Below are positions 35,256 through 43,309 of a stretch of 64,000 nucleotides of DNA, in pieces. Within the stretch, counting starts at the first letter, position 1; each line of letters begins with the position of its first letter. The stretch covers positions 310,001 to 374,000 of the forward strand of contig NZ_FQZI01000002.1 in NCBI RefSeq assembly GCF_900142035.1, read 5' to 3'. The translations under genes and the position numbers were made by a program. The notes under the pieces are model-generated. The model was given only the letters and a program-made list of their open reading frames with translations, was not told the DNA's origin and searched no databases. Source of the DNA: Flavobacterium terrae (GTDB lineage Bacteria; Bacteroidota; Bacteroidia; Flavobacteriales; Flavobacteriaceae).

Positions 35256-35290
35256 CCTGCTTACAATTGTAAGCAGGTCAATTGTAAGCA
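35256..35290 (+). promoter_or_regulatory. Palindromic operator upstream of the R-M controller gene
   Basis: A perfect 22-bp palindrome at 35256-35277 (CCTGCTTACAATTGTAAGCAGG is 22 bases; its core is GCTTACAATTGTAAGC) is followed 1-3 bases later by a further half-copy, CAATTGTAAGCA, at 35279-35290. A full site plus an adjacent half or weak site upstream of an XRE gene is the layout of C-box operators that let a controller protein first activate and then repress itself. Binding is inferred. Confidence 0.65.
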
Positions 35291-35310
35291 TAGCAATAAT
35301 TTTATACACT

Positions 35311-35532
35311 ATGAATATTAAAGAAAAATTTGGTTTAAAAGTAAAATCTCTTAGAGAAGAAAAAGGAATTTCTATTGAACATTTAGCCAATATTTCCAAT
35401 GTGGATAGAAACTATATCTCAGATATAGAGAAAGGAAAAAGGAATGTTTCTATAGAAATTATGGAAAAGATAATAATTGCTTTAGATTTTGATTTAACAA
35501 CATTCTTCAACGATAAAATTTTCAAGAAATGA
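35311..35532 (+). CDS. XRE-family controller-like regulator of the R-M system
   Basis: About 73 residues from ATG 35311 (MNIKEKFGLKVKSLREEKGIS). The frame extends upstream to 35236, but that part would be encoded by the operator palindrome and is rejected. A helix-turn-helix covers residues ~10-60: ISIEHLANISNVDRNYISDIEKGKRNVSIEIMEKI. Size and sequence fit restriction-modification C proteins, which delay endonuclease expression until methylation is complete. It overlaps the methyltransferase start by 4 bases. Confidence 0.85.
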   Translation: MNIKEKFGLKVKSLREEKGISIEHLANISNVDRNYISDIEKGKRNVSIEIMEKIIIALDFDLTTFFNDKIFKK

Positions 35533-36788
35533 TGATGAAAGAGACTATATCAATAGATGAATTTGACGGAAAAAAATTTAAAATTCGTTTTGTAGAAGAA
35601 GATGATAATAGAAAAGCCGTTTTAACTCATTACTTACATAACTATCATAATGGTGTAAAAAAACATTATGAAAAAGAAGCTCTTGAATATCTTAATCAAA
35701 TTATTGAATATAAAAATCAAGAAGAAGAATTAGGATTAGTAAATGAAGTTGCTTTACAACAATTATTATTTGAAGTAGAAAATGTTCCTTTCCCAACTCC
35801 AAAGGATTATACCTTTAAATTTATTGATTTATTTGCAGGAATTGGGGGCTTTAGATTAGCACTTCAGAACTTAGGTGGGAAATGTGTTTTTACTAGTGAA
35901 TGGGATGAAAATGCAAAGAAAACTTATCGTGCAAATTTTGGTGAAACTCCTTTTGGCGATATCACAAAAGAATATACTAAAAACTATATACCTGATAATT
36001 TTGATGTTTTATGCGCAGGATTTCCATGTCAAGCATTCTCGATAGCAGGTAAAAGAGGTGGTTTTGAAGATACTAGAGGAACATTATTTTTCGATGTTGC
36101 TGATATAATAAAAAGAAAACAACCTAAAGCTTTTTTTTTAGAAAACGTAAAAGGCTTAAAAAATCACGATAAAGGAAAAACATTAGCTACTATTTTAAAC
36201 ACATTACGAAACGACTTAAACTACTACGTACCTGAACCTGAAATATTAAATGCTAAAGATTTTGGAATACCTCAAAATCGAGAAAGAATTTTTATTGTTG
36301 GTTTTCATAAAAACACAGGCATAACTAGTTTTGATTATCCAAATGTTTTAAATCAAAAAATTACATTCAAAGAAGTAAAAGAAGAAAATGTAGTAGACAC
36401 AAAATATTATCTTTCAACACAATATCTACAAACTTTAGAAAACCATAAAGCTAGACACGAAAAAAAAGGTAATGGATTTGGTTACAACATTATTAAAGAC
36501 GATGAAATTGCAAATGCTGTGGTTTGTGGAGGAATGGGAAGAGAAAGAAACCTAGTTATCGATCACAGAATTACAAATTACACACCAACAACAAAAATTA
36601 AAAGTGAAGTCAATAAACTTGGAATCCGAAAAATGACACCTCGCGAATGGGCAAGATTACAAGGATTTCCAGATAATTTTGTCATTCCTGTTTCTGACAC
36701 ATCAGCATATAAACAATTTGGCAATTCAGTTGCTGTTCCAGCGATTCAAGCGACAGCCAATGAAATCTTAAAATTAATATTAAAATAA
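35529..36788 (+). CDS. DNA cytosine-5 methyltransferase (type II modification enzyme)
   Basis: 419 residues. All key motifs are visible: I FIDLFAGIGGF (~99-108), IV GFPCQAFS with the catalytic Cys at ~167, VI FFLENVKG (~203-209), VIII QNRERIFIVG, and X YKQFGNSVAVPAI at the end. The target recognition region is short (roughly residues 285-365). An N-terminal ~95-residue Lys/Glu-rich extension precedes motif I, longer than in minimal enzymes such as M.HhaI. Starts ATGATGATG, so the exact first Met is uncertain. Its recognition sequence cannot be read from sequence. Confidence 0.93.
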   Translation: MMMKETISIDEFDGKKFKIRFVEEDDNRKAVLTHYLHNYHNGVKKHYEKEALEYLNQIIEYKNQEEELGLVNEVALQQLLFEVENVPFPTPKDYTFKFIDLFAGIGGFRLALQNLGGKCVFTSEWDENAKKTYRANFGETPFGDITKEYTKNYIPDNFDVLCAGFPCQAFSIAGKRGGFEDTRGTLFFDVADIIKRKQPKAFFLENVKGLKNHDKGKTLATILNTLRNDLNYYVPEPEILNAKDFGIPQNRERIFIVGFHKNTGITSFDYPNVLNQKITFKEVKEENVVDTKYYLSTQYLQTLENHKARHEKKGNGFGYNIIKDDEIANAVVCGGMGRERNLVIDHRITNYTPTTKIKSEVNKLGIRKMTPREWARLQGFPDNFVIPVSDTSAYKQFGNSVAVPAIQATANEILKLILK

Positions 36789-36790
36789 TA

Positions 36791-37414
36791 ATGGGAAAAT
36801 TAAACGATTTAAGCATTACCATTGGAAAAGATAATAAAGCAGAAATTATTTTTGATAGTTTATTCCCGAATTTTTTTGAAATATCGTATACAAAACCTAA
36901 CGAATATATTCAAAAATATTGGAATGCTTATGCTTTACATCCAGAAAGAAACAATAACCTAAACGGTAAAATATTTGAATACATTTTAGCTACACTTTGT
37001 ATTCGAGAAGGCATTCTGCCTATATATATGAGTGCAAAAGTAGCATTTGTCCCTAATGTAATTTATGATTTAATGTTTTACACTTCAGAACGAGGTCCAA
37101 TTTGCTGGAGTGTAAAAACAAGTTTAAGAGAAAGGTATAAACAAGCAGATTTAGAATCTATTGCGCTTAAATACGTTCACCGAAAAGCATTAAGTTATCT
37201 AATTACCCTTGAAGAAAATGAAGCAAAAAGTGTAAAAGCAAAAATTAAAAGTGGAGATGTTATAGGTCTTGACAACCTAATTGTTGCTACCTCGGAAGAA
37301 TTCAATGAGCTAATTATAGAACTAAAAGGATATGAATTTTCAGAGCCTCCAACAGTAAAGGTTATTGAAAGTAATCAAATAATAACAAAAGAAAAAGTAT
37401 CAAATATAATATAA
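36791..37414 (+). CDS. Probable type II restriction endonuclease of an unrecognised family
   Basis: 207 residues, 2 bases downstream of the methyltransferase stop, in the position of the cognate nuclease. A PD-(D/E)xK-like core can be traced: Glu63 in NGKIFEYI, Asp93 in NVIYDLMFY, and Ser-Val-Lys at 107-109 in CWSVKTS, where the usual second acidic residue is replaced by Ser. The rest does not match a family I can name. Function rests mainly on gene order. It ends just before a bidirectional terminator. Confidence 0.65.
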   Translation: MGKLNDLSITIGKDNKAEIIFDSLFPNFFEISYTKPNEYIQKYWNAYALHPERNNNLNGKIFEYILATLCIREGILPIYMSAKVAFVPNVIYDLMFYTSERGPICWSVKTSLRERYKQADLESIALKYVHRKALSYLITLEENEAKSVKAKIKSGDVIGLDNLIVATSEEFNELIIELKGYEFSEPPTVKVIESNQIITKEKVSNII

Positions 37415-37437
37415 ACCAGCCTCACAGCTGGTTTTAT
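37413..37437. terminator. Terminator closing the R-M island
   Basis: Stem AAACCAGC (37413-37420) with GCTGGTTT (37427-37434) around a 6-base loop, then TTATATT. It lies between convergent genes and could serve both. Confidence 0.75.
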
Positions 37438-37441
37438 ATTA

Positions 37442-38005
37442 TTAAAAATTTAATTTATCCACTTCCATCACCCCCTCCAAAAAATCAATACTTTTCACTT
37501 CTTCAAAAAAGTCGATTTCGGTTTCATGCGGTAAAAAATCAGAGATAATACGAACAATAAAATCTTGTGGTTTTTTGAGGTACATAAACGTATAATCTTC
37601 CATATTCACGACTGTTTTTTCGGCTAGATCTGTCGTTCGTACAAACTTATCTGAAGTCAAGGAAGACAAGCATGGTAAATTTAAATGTGCTTCTTTGGTA
37701 ATGGGAGCGCCATTTTCAAACAAACCGCCTTCGTAACCATACAAAGAGGCATTGGTAATTTCAATAGGTTTTCCCAATTGCAAATAATCGGGTAAATCAC
37801 TGGCTTTACCAACTATGGCCGCAAATCCCATCAATACACAAACATCATGTGGTGGCAATTGCATCATGGCTTTGGCAGTACTTTCTCTCCCTATTCCTGA
37901 AACAATGACTTCGTAGGTATGATTTAGTGTTGGTATTCGAGATAAAGCAGAAAGCACTTTTTCTCTTTCTATCTCCATGGGAGTGAGTATAATTATTTTT
38001 GACAT
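37442..38005 (-). CDS. Nucleoside phosphorylase/nucleosidase family protein (MqnB- or MTAN-like)
   Basis: 187 residues from ATG 38003-38005 (MSKIIILTPMEIE); the frame reaches 38065 but that would overlap the upstream gene's coding end. The opening TPMEIEREKV, VSGIGRESTAKAM and LMGFAAIVG match the MTA/SAH nucleosidase and futalosine hydrolase superfamily, which cleaves N-glycosidic bonds. The later NMEDYTFMYL segment is the substrate-binding Met-Glu. Futalosine hydrolase is possible, but a specific substrate is not certain. Possibly cotranscribed with the dioxygenase gene 23 bases upstream. Confidence 0.6.
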   Translation of the reverse strand: MSKIIILTPMEIEREKVLSALSRIPTLNHTYEVIVSGIGRESTAKAMMQLPPHDVCVLMGFAAIVGKASDLPDYLQLGKPIEITNASLYGYEGGLFENGAPITKEAHLNLPCLSSLTSDKFVRTTDLAEKTVVNMEDYTFMYLKKPQDFIVRIISDFLPHETEIDFFEEVKSIDFLEGVMEVDKLNF

Positions 38006-38027
38006 TGTATATTGTTCTATTGTTTGT

Positions 38028-38936
38028 TTAAATCCATTGGGTAGGTTCTGTGTACTTTTCGCCAAAGTACGTTAGGTATTGTACCATTCGTGGCGTTGTA
38101 CCATAATTAGGCGTTGCACAATGAGGCAAAGCCTGATGCCAAATGACCATATCACCAGCTTCTCCGGTTATGGGAATGGGTTGTAAGGTTGCTGTAGCGT
38201 AGGCTCGAATGTTTTCATCTTCGGGTACTTGTTTTATCCATTCTGCAATACTTCGATGAAAACCTGGCACACAATGAAACGCACCGTCTTTTGGTCCGCA
38301 ATCAGAAAGGTAAATTAATCCTTGCAATCGAAACGGGATGGGTTGTTGCAAACTGACATCCCAATGCAAATCACTGCCTTTGAAACTGTAATTTGGAGTA
38401 ATGGGAGGATTAAAGCTTACTTTATCGATCGTTTTATAAATTTGTTTGGATTGATACAACTGCTCGTAGGCTTTTTTTATTCGGGCAGAGGCTCTATTTT
38501 TTTCTAAAACGGGATGCTCAAAAAAGTTAACCATCAATCCCTTTTGCTCTGGATGTGCAACATACCAAGAGTCTGGATTGTCAGGTTCCATTCCTAAAAA
38601 CTCCCATATAATTTGTTGAGTCGCTAAACAATCTTCTTTTGAAATGGCATTTTTTAAAACAAAATAGCCATTATCTTCAAAAAATTGCAAATCGGTTTCA
38701 GACAAAACATCTTCATTTTTATCCTCAACAGAAACTAGTGTTGTCGCTTTCTTATTGATCCAATTTTCAAAATCATCTGCAGAAGGTTTTTCAAAATACA
38801 AGTACTGCAAGGCTTCGTCTAAACCTATTCCGTTTTTGTACAATTGCTCAACTTCTTGCGCCCAACTTGCACTAGCTGAAGATTCTCCGTTTAATATTCG
38901 GTTTCTAAGTGACGCTAGAACAGAATTGGCAGACAT
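38028..38936 (-). CDS. Phytanoyl-CoA dioxygenase family protein
   Basis: 302 residues. The Fe(II)/2-oxoglutarate facial triad is visible as HWD (HxD) in SDLHWDVSLQQP near residue 190 and a distal His in VIWHQALPHCATPNYG near 275, followed by the co-substrate Arg in TPRMVQY. An N-terminal ~80 residues form a helical region unlike the catalytic core. Such enzymes hydroxylate aliphatic compounds; substrate unknown. Divergent from the aminotransferase gene with 63 bases between. Confidence 0.8.
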   Translation of the reverse strand: MSANSVLASLRNRILNGESSASASWAQEVEQLYKNGIGLDEALQYLYFEKPSADDFENWINKKATTLVSVEDKNEDVLSETDLQFFEDNGYFVLKNAISKEDCLATQQIIWEFLGMEPDNPDSWYVAHPEQKGLMVNFFEHPVLEKNRASARIKKAYEQLYQSKQIYKTIDKVSFNPPITPNYSFKGSDLHWDVSLQQPIPFRLQGLIYLSDCGPKDGAFHCVPGFHRSIAEWIKQVPEDENIRAYATATLQPIPITGEAGDMVIWHQALPHCATPNYGTTPRMVQYLTYFGEKYTEPTQWI

Positions 38937-38958
38937 ATTTATGGTATTAAGTAAAGTT

Positions 38959-38966
38959 CAAAAATA
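38959..38966 (-). promoter_or_regulatory. Putative -7 promoter box for the dioxygenase gene
   Basis: Minus-strand TATTTTTG, a perfect TAnnTTTG match, 22 bases upstream of the dioxygenase ATG. On the opposite strand of the same gap, TAAATTTG at 38988-38995 ends 4 bases before the aminotransferase ATG, which would give an almost leaderless transcript. No -33 boxes seen. Confidence 0.35.
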
Positions 38967-38999
38967 TGAAATTCTTATTTGTTTTCTTAAATTTGGGCC

Positions 39000-40127
39000 A
39001 TGTCAAAATTACCCAATATCACAACTAGCATTTTTTCTGTAATGTCGCAATTAGCGAATGAGCACAGAGCTATCAATTTATCACAAGGTTTCCCTAACTT
39101 TCCAGAAGACGAACGTTTATTGCAAATTTCTGAACGTTTAATTAGAGAAAACATCCATCAATATACTCCAATGGCAGGTTTACCTTCGCTAATGGAAAAA
39201 ATTGCAGCTCAAACTACTAAACAATACGGAAGAATTGTTAATACATCTACCGAAATGCTTATTACCGCAGGCGCTACTCAAGGCGTTTTTACTACAATTA
39301 ACACCTTTGTTTCGGCTGGTGATGAAGTGATTATATTGGATCCTAGTTATGATAGCTACGAACCATCGGTTCTAGTGGCGGGAGGAATACCTGTTCGTGT
39401 TTCGTTAAACGAGGATTACACGCCCAACTTCAATCGAATTGAAAACGCTATCACTTCCAAAACCAAAATGATTGTCATCAATAATCCGCACAATCCTACA
39501 GGTAGAATTTGGACAGAAAAAGATTTTGAATCACTAGAAACCATCTTAGAAAAACATCCACAAATTTTAATCTTGGGTGATGAAGTATACGAATACATTA
39601 CTTTTACCCAACCTCATATTTCATTCAATACTCGAAAAAAATTAAAACATCGCACGGTAATCGCTTCTTCTTTTGGAAAATCATTACATGTTACGGGTTG
39701 GAAAGTGGGTTATCTAATAGCGCCTGAAAATTTAATGTCCGAGATGAAAAAAGTGCATCAGTTTTTAGTTTTTAGCGTAAATAGTTTTTCGCAACATGCC
39801 ATTGCTCACTATCTTGATGTAGTAGATTTTAACGAAGTATCTAAAATGTATCTTCGAAAAAGAGATTTATTTCAAAACCTAATTCGTGATAGTCGTTTTG
39901 AGCTGATGCCTTGCGATGGTACGTATTTTCAAGTAGTGAACTACAAAGAGATATCGAAACTGAACGATGTTGATTTTGCTAAAGCATTAATCACAAAGCA
40001 CGGTGTAGCTGCAATTCCAATTTCGGTTTTTTACAACGACGCCACAGACAGAAGTATGCTTCGTTTTTGTTTTGCCAAAACTGATGAAACATTAATTGCA
40101 GCTGCTGAAAAATTATGTAGAATTTAA
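39000..40127 (+). CDS. PLP-dependent aminotransferase, methionine aminotransferase (YbdL) type
   Basis: 375 residues, fold type I. The opening FSVMSQLANEHRAINLSQGFPNF fits YbdL/kynurenine aminotransferase-like enzymes. Visible PLP contacts are NNPHNPTGR, DEVYE, the Schiff-base Lys in SSFGKSLHVTGWKVGY near residue 230, and the C-terminal Arg in MLRFCFAK. Likely transfers the amino group of methionine or aromatic amino acids to 2-oxo acids, as in methionine salvage. Assignment to the family is firm, to methionine less so. Confidence 0.82.
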   Translation: MSKLPNITTSIFSVMSQLANEHRAINLSQGFPNFPEDERLLQISERLIRENIHQYTPMAGLPSLMEKIAAQTTKQYGRIVNTSTEMLITAGATQGVFTTINTFVSAGDEVIILDPSYDSYEPSVLVAGGIPVRVSLNEDYTPNFNRIENAITSKTKMIVINNPHNPTGRIWTEKDFESLETILEKHPQILILGDEVYEYITFTQPHISFNTRKKLKHRTVIASSFGKSLHVTGWKVGYLIAPENLMSEMKKVHQFLVFSVNSFSQHAIAHYLDVVDFNEVSKMYLRKRDLFQNLIRDSRFELMPCDGTYFQVVNYKEISKLNDVDFAKALITKHGVAAIPISVFYNDATDRSMLRFCFAKTDETLIAAAEKLCRI

Positions 40128-40261
40128 TCTAGTTCAATAATATTTTTTTTACAACTCTCTGTTTATAGGGCACGGAATCATTTTGTCAAAATGTTAACAA
40201 AATAGATTTTCAAAACCCATAAATAATTGTATTTTTACGGCTCAAAATTTCAAAAAATCAG

Positions 40262-41026
40262 ATGGGTAAAATCATTGCAATTGCTAATCAAAAAGGTGGA
40301 GTTGGAAAAACGACAACTTCTATCAACCTAGCGGCCGCTTTAGGCGTTTTAGAAAAAAAAGTATTGCTTATAGATGCAGATCCTCAGGCAAATGCCAGCT
40401 CTGGCTTAGGCATTGATGTAGAAAGTGTCGAGATAGGTACTTATCAAATCCTTGAGCATAGTAACACGCCTGAAGAGGCTACTATTAAAAGCTCATCGCC
40501 TAATGTTGAAGTGATTCCTGCACACATCGATCTAGTTGCTATCGAAATTGAACTAGTAGATAAAGAAAACAGAGAATACATGCTTAAGCAAGCTTTAGAA
40601 TCTGTTAAGGATAAATACGACTATATCATTATAGATTGTGCTCCATCGTTAGGATTATTAACACTTAATGCGCTTACTGCTGCAAACAGTGTTGTAATCC
40701 CTATTCAATGCGAATATTTTGCACTTGAAGGTTTAGGAAAGTTACTTAACACTATAAAAAGTGTTCAAAAAATACACAATCCTGATTTAGACATTGAAGG
40801 ATTATTGTTAACAATGTATGATTCACGTTTACGTTTATCAAATCAAGTGGTTGAAGAGGTTCAAAAACATTTCAACAATATGGTATTTGAAACAGTGATA
40901 CAACGTAACATCAAATTAAGTGAAGCTCCTAGTTATGGAGAAAGCATCATTAATTATGACGCTACAAGCAAAGGAGCAACAAACTACTTACATTTAGCAG
41001 AAGAAATAATTAAGAAAAATAGTTAA
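40262..41026 (+). CDS. parA: Chromosome partitioning ATPase ParA (Soj)
   Basis: 254 residues with the deviant Walker A KGGVGKTT at residues 11-18, the DADPQANAS signature, IIDCAPSLG and the C-terminal RNIKLSEAPSYGES motif of chromosomal Soj proteins. It forms ATP-dependent DNA-bound dimers that move ParB-parS complexes during segregation. Head of the parA-parB-DUF5683-dapB-lepB-wbqC row. I did not find a parS site by eye. Confidence 0.95.
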   Translation: MGKIIAIANQKGGVGKTTTSINLAAALGVLEKKVLLIDADPQANASSGLGIDVESVEIGTYQILEHSNTPEEATIKSSSPNVEVIPAHIDLVAIEIELVDKENREYMLKQALESVKDKYDYIIIDCAPSLGLLTLNALTAANSVVIPIQCEYFALEGLGKLLNTIKSVQKIHNPDLDIEGLLLTMYDSRLRLSNQVVEEVQKHFNNMVFETVIQRNIKLSEAPSYGESIINYDATSKGATNYLHLAEEIIKKNS

Positions 41027-41034
41027 AATAGTAT

Positions 41035-41937
41035 ATGGCATTAGCGAAAAAACAGGCAATGGGAAGAGGGTTATCTGCGTTATTGAAAGATCCTGAAAAC
41101 GATATCAAATCAGTTACAGATAAAAATGCTGACAAAGTAGTTGGTAATATTATCGAATTAGATATTGAAGCTATCGAAATTAACCCGTTTCAGCCTCGTA
41201 CCAATTTTAATGAAGAATCTTTACAAGAATTAGCCACTTCTATTCGCGAACTTGGTGTAATACAACCTATTACAGTTCGTAAAATGGAATTTAACAAATA
41301 CCAATTAATTTCTGGGGAACGTCGTTTACGTGCTTCAAAAATTGTTGGTCTAAAAACTGTTCCTGCTTACATCCGATTAGCTGACGACAACGAGTCGTTA
41401 ACTATGGCTTTAGTAGAAAACATTCAACGTCATGATTTAGATCCAATCGAAATTGCTTTATCATACCAACGTTTAATGGATGAAATTCAGTTAACTCAAG
41501 AACAAGTTAGTGACCGTGTTGGTAAAAAAAGATCAACAGTAGCAAACTACATGCGTTTATTAAAACTTGACCCAATAATCCAAACCGGTATTCGTGATGG
41601 ATTCATTTCTATGGGGCATGGTCGTGCTATTATTAATATTGACAACCACGATGATCAAGCTGATATTTACCAAAAAATAGTTAGCCAAAATCTTTCTGTA
41701 CGTGAAACAGAAGCTTTAGTAAAAGCTTACCATGAAGGCACTCCAGAAAAGGCGATTCCTTCTTCAAAAAATAATGATGCTTCTTTTGATGTAAAATCTG
41801 AAGACAAAAAAGCATTTGCAAATTATTTTGGAGCTAAAGTAGATGTGAAAGTAGCCGGAAATGGTAAAGGTAAAATCACTATTCCTTTTACTTCGGAAGA
41901 AGATTTTAACAGAATTCTTAAATTGATTAACAGTTAG
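41035..41937 (+). CDS. parB: Chromosome partitioning protein ParB (Spo0J)
   Basis: 300 residues. The N-terminal nuclease-like CTP-binding domain contains NPFQPRTNF, GVIQPITVR and ISGERRLRA (the GERR(L/Y)RA box), then ALVENIQRHDLDPIE, a central helix-turn-helix (LTQEQVSDRVGKKRSTVANYMRLL) and a C-terminal dimerisation region. It binds parS and loads a sliding clamp. The first residues (KKQAMGRGLSALL) are the usual ParA-interacting tail. It overlaps the next start by 1 base. Confidence 0.95.
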   Translation: MALAKKQAMGRGLSALLKDPENDIKSVTDKNADKVVGNIIELDIEAIEINPFQPRTNFNEESLQELATSIRELGVIQPITVRKMEFNKYQLISGERRLRASKIVGLKTVPAYIRLADDNESLTMALVENIQRHDLDPIEIALSYQRLMDEIQLTQEQVSDRVGKKRSTVANYMRLLKLDPIIQTGIRDGFISMGHGRAIINIDNHDDQADIYQKIVSQNLSVRETEALVKAYHEGTPEKAIPSSKNNDASFDVKSEDKKAFANYFGAKVDVKVAGNGKGKITIPFTSEEDFNRILKLINS

Positions 41938-42497
41938 TGAAAAGCTGGTTATACATATTTATTTTTTGTGCTATTACTGGGAATTTTTCAAGTTTTGGTC
42001 AAGAAGAAATTAAACTAATCGCCTCAGATACTGTTACCAAAACCATAGATCCTTTAAGACCTGCAAAAGCCGCTTTTTATTCGGCAGTTTTACCGGGTTT
42101 AGGGCAAGCTTACAATAAAAGGTATTGGAAAATTCCTATTGTTTATATTGCTTTAGGTACAGGTATTTATTCGTACACTTGGAATCAAAAAAGATACGAC
42201 AGATATCGTGATGCTTACAAACAACGTTTAGTTCTTGGCGAAAATAGTAATGACCGCTACCAAGGTCTTTTAAGTACTGATCGATTAATTGACGCACAAA
42301 AATACCATCAACGCAATAGAGATTTATCTTTACTAATCACTGCTGCCTTGTATGCTCTTAACATTATTGATGCTAATGTTGACGCTCATTTACAACAATT
42401 TAACGTAAATGGTGATTTAACTATACGACCTGAAATCCAAACTAATGAATTCAACTACAAACAAAACGTTGGACTTAGTTTAAATTATAAATTCTAA
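41937..42497 (+). CDS. DUF5683 membrane protein
   Basis: 186 residues, GTG start overlapping the parB stop. An N-terminal hydrophobic signal segment (LYIFIFCAITGNFSSFGQ), then the DUF5683 core AAFYSAVLPGLGQAYNKRYWKIPIVYIALGTGIYSY with a membrane helix, and SLLITAALYALNIIDANVDAHL. The family is found across Bacteroidota, usually just here after parB. Role unknown; linkage to segregation or envelope is only inferred from conserved neighbourhood. Confidence 0.8.
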   Translation: MKSWLYIFIFCAITGNFSSFGQEEIKLIASDTVTKTIDPLRPAKAAFYSAVLPGLGQAYNKRYWKIPIVYIALGTGIYSYTWNQKRYDRYRDAYKQRLVLGENSNDRYQGLLSTDRLIDAQKYHQRNRDLSLLITAALYALNIIDANVDAHLQQFNVNGDLTIRPEIQTNEFNYKQNVGLSLNYKF

Positions 42498-42553
42498 CAA
42501 TTAATTGGATTATTGATAAAATTCTTTAATCCCTTAATTTAAAATAATAAACA

Positions 42554-43261
42554 GTGAAAATTGCACTTTTAGGATACGGAAAAATGGGTAAAGTGATTGA
42601 AAGAATCGCTTTAGAACGTGGTCATGAAATTGTATTACGCAAATCAAGCCAAGATAGTTTTGATGGACTTAAAAATGCAGATGTAGCAATCGATTTTAGT
42701 GTCCCAAGTAGTGCAGTATGTAACATTTCTGAATGTTTTGCTACTAACATTCCAGTGATAAGTGGTACAACAGGCTGGTTAGAAAAATATGATGAAATAG
42801 TTTCGCTTTGTAAAGAAAAAAATGGCGCTTTTATATATGGTTCTAACTTTAGTTTGGGAGTCAACATTTTTTTTGAATTGAATGATTATTTAGCTAAAAT
42901 GATGGCTAATTTAAATCAGTACAAAGTATCGATGGAAGAAATTCATCATACTCAAAAACTTGATGCTCCAAGTGGAACTGCAATATCACTAGCTAATGGA
43001 ATTATAGAAAATTCTGCTTATGAATCATGGACACTTGATACTCCGTCAGAGAATCAAATACACATTGATGCTAAAAGAATAGAAAATATTCCAGGTACAC
43101 ATAGCATTTTTTATGATAGTGAAGTGGATCAAATAGAAATTAAACATACAGCACATAACCGCGAAGGTTTTGCCCTTGGATCAGTTATTGCAGCAGAATG
43201 GTTAATAGGAAAAAAAGGAATTTTCACAATGAAAGACGTCCTCTTTAACAACAATAAATAA
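42554..43261 (+). CDS. dapB: 4-hydroxy-tetrahydrodipicolinate reductase
   Basis: 235 residues, GTG start. NAD(P)H site LGYGKMGKVIERIA at residues 5-18, DFSVPSSAV, GTTGW, the catalytic EEIHHTQKLDAPSGTA with the His and Lys pair, and the substrate loop. It reduces 4-hydroxy-tetrahydrodipicolinate in the diaminopimelate/lysine pathway, needed for peptidoglycan. Slightly shorter than the E. coli enzyme (273), as usual in Bacteroidota. Confidence 0.93.
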   Translation: MKIALLGYGKMGKVIERIALERGHEIVLRKSSQDSFDGLKNADVAIDFSVPSSAVCNISECFATNIPVISGTTGWLEKYDEIVSLCKEKNGAFIYGSNFSLGVNIFFELNDYLAKMMANLNQYKVSMEEIHHTQKLDAPSGTAISLANGIIENSAYESWTLDTPSENQIHIDAKRIENIPGTHSIFYDSEVDQIEIKHTAHNREGFALGSVIAAEWLIGKKGIFTMKDVLFNNNK

Positions 43262-43309
43262 TTCAACTTTAGAAGTAAAATTCAAAAGCAAACATAAAAA
43301 GGTAAAAAA

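Noticed and set aside
35236-35310. N-terminal extension of the controller protein
   Set aside because: These 25 codons run over the palindromic operator, and the HTH protein starts naturally at ATG 35311.
40128-40261. parS site or replication origin near parA
   Set aside because: No TGTTTCACGTGAAACA-like 16-mer and no DnaA-box cluster was found by eye near parAB.
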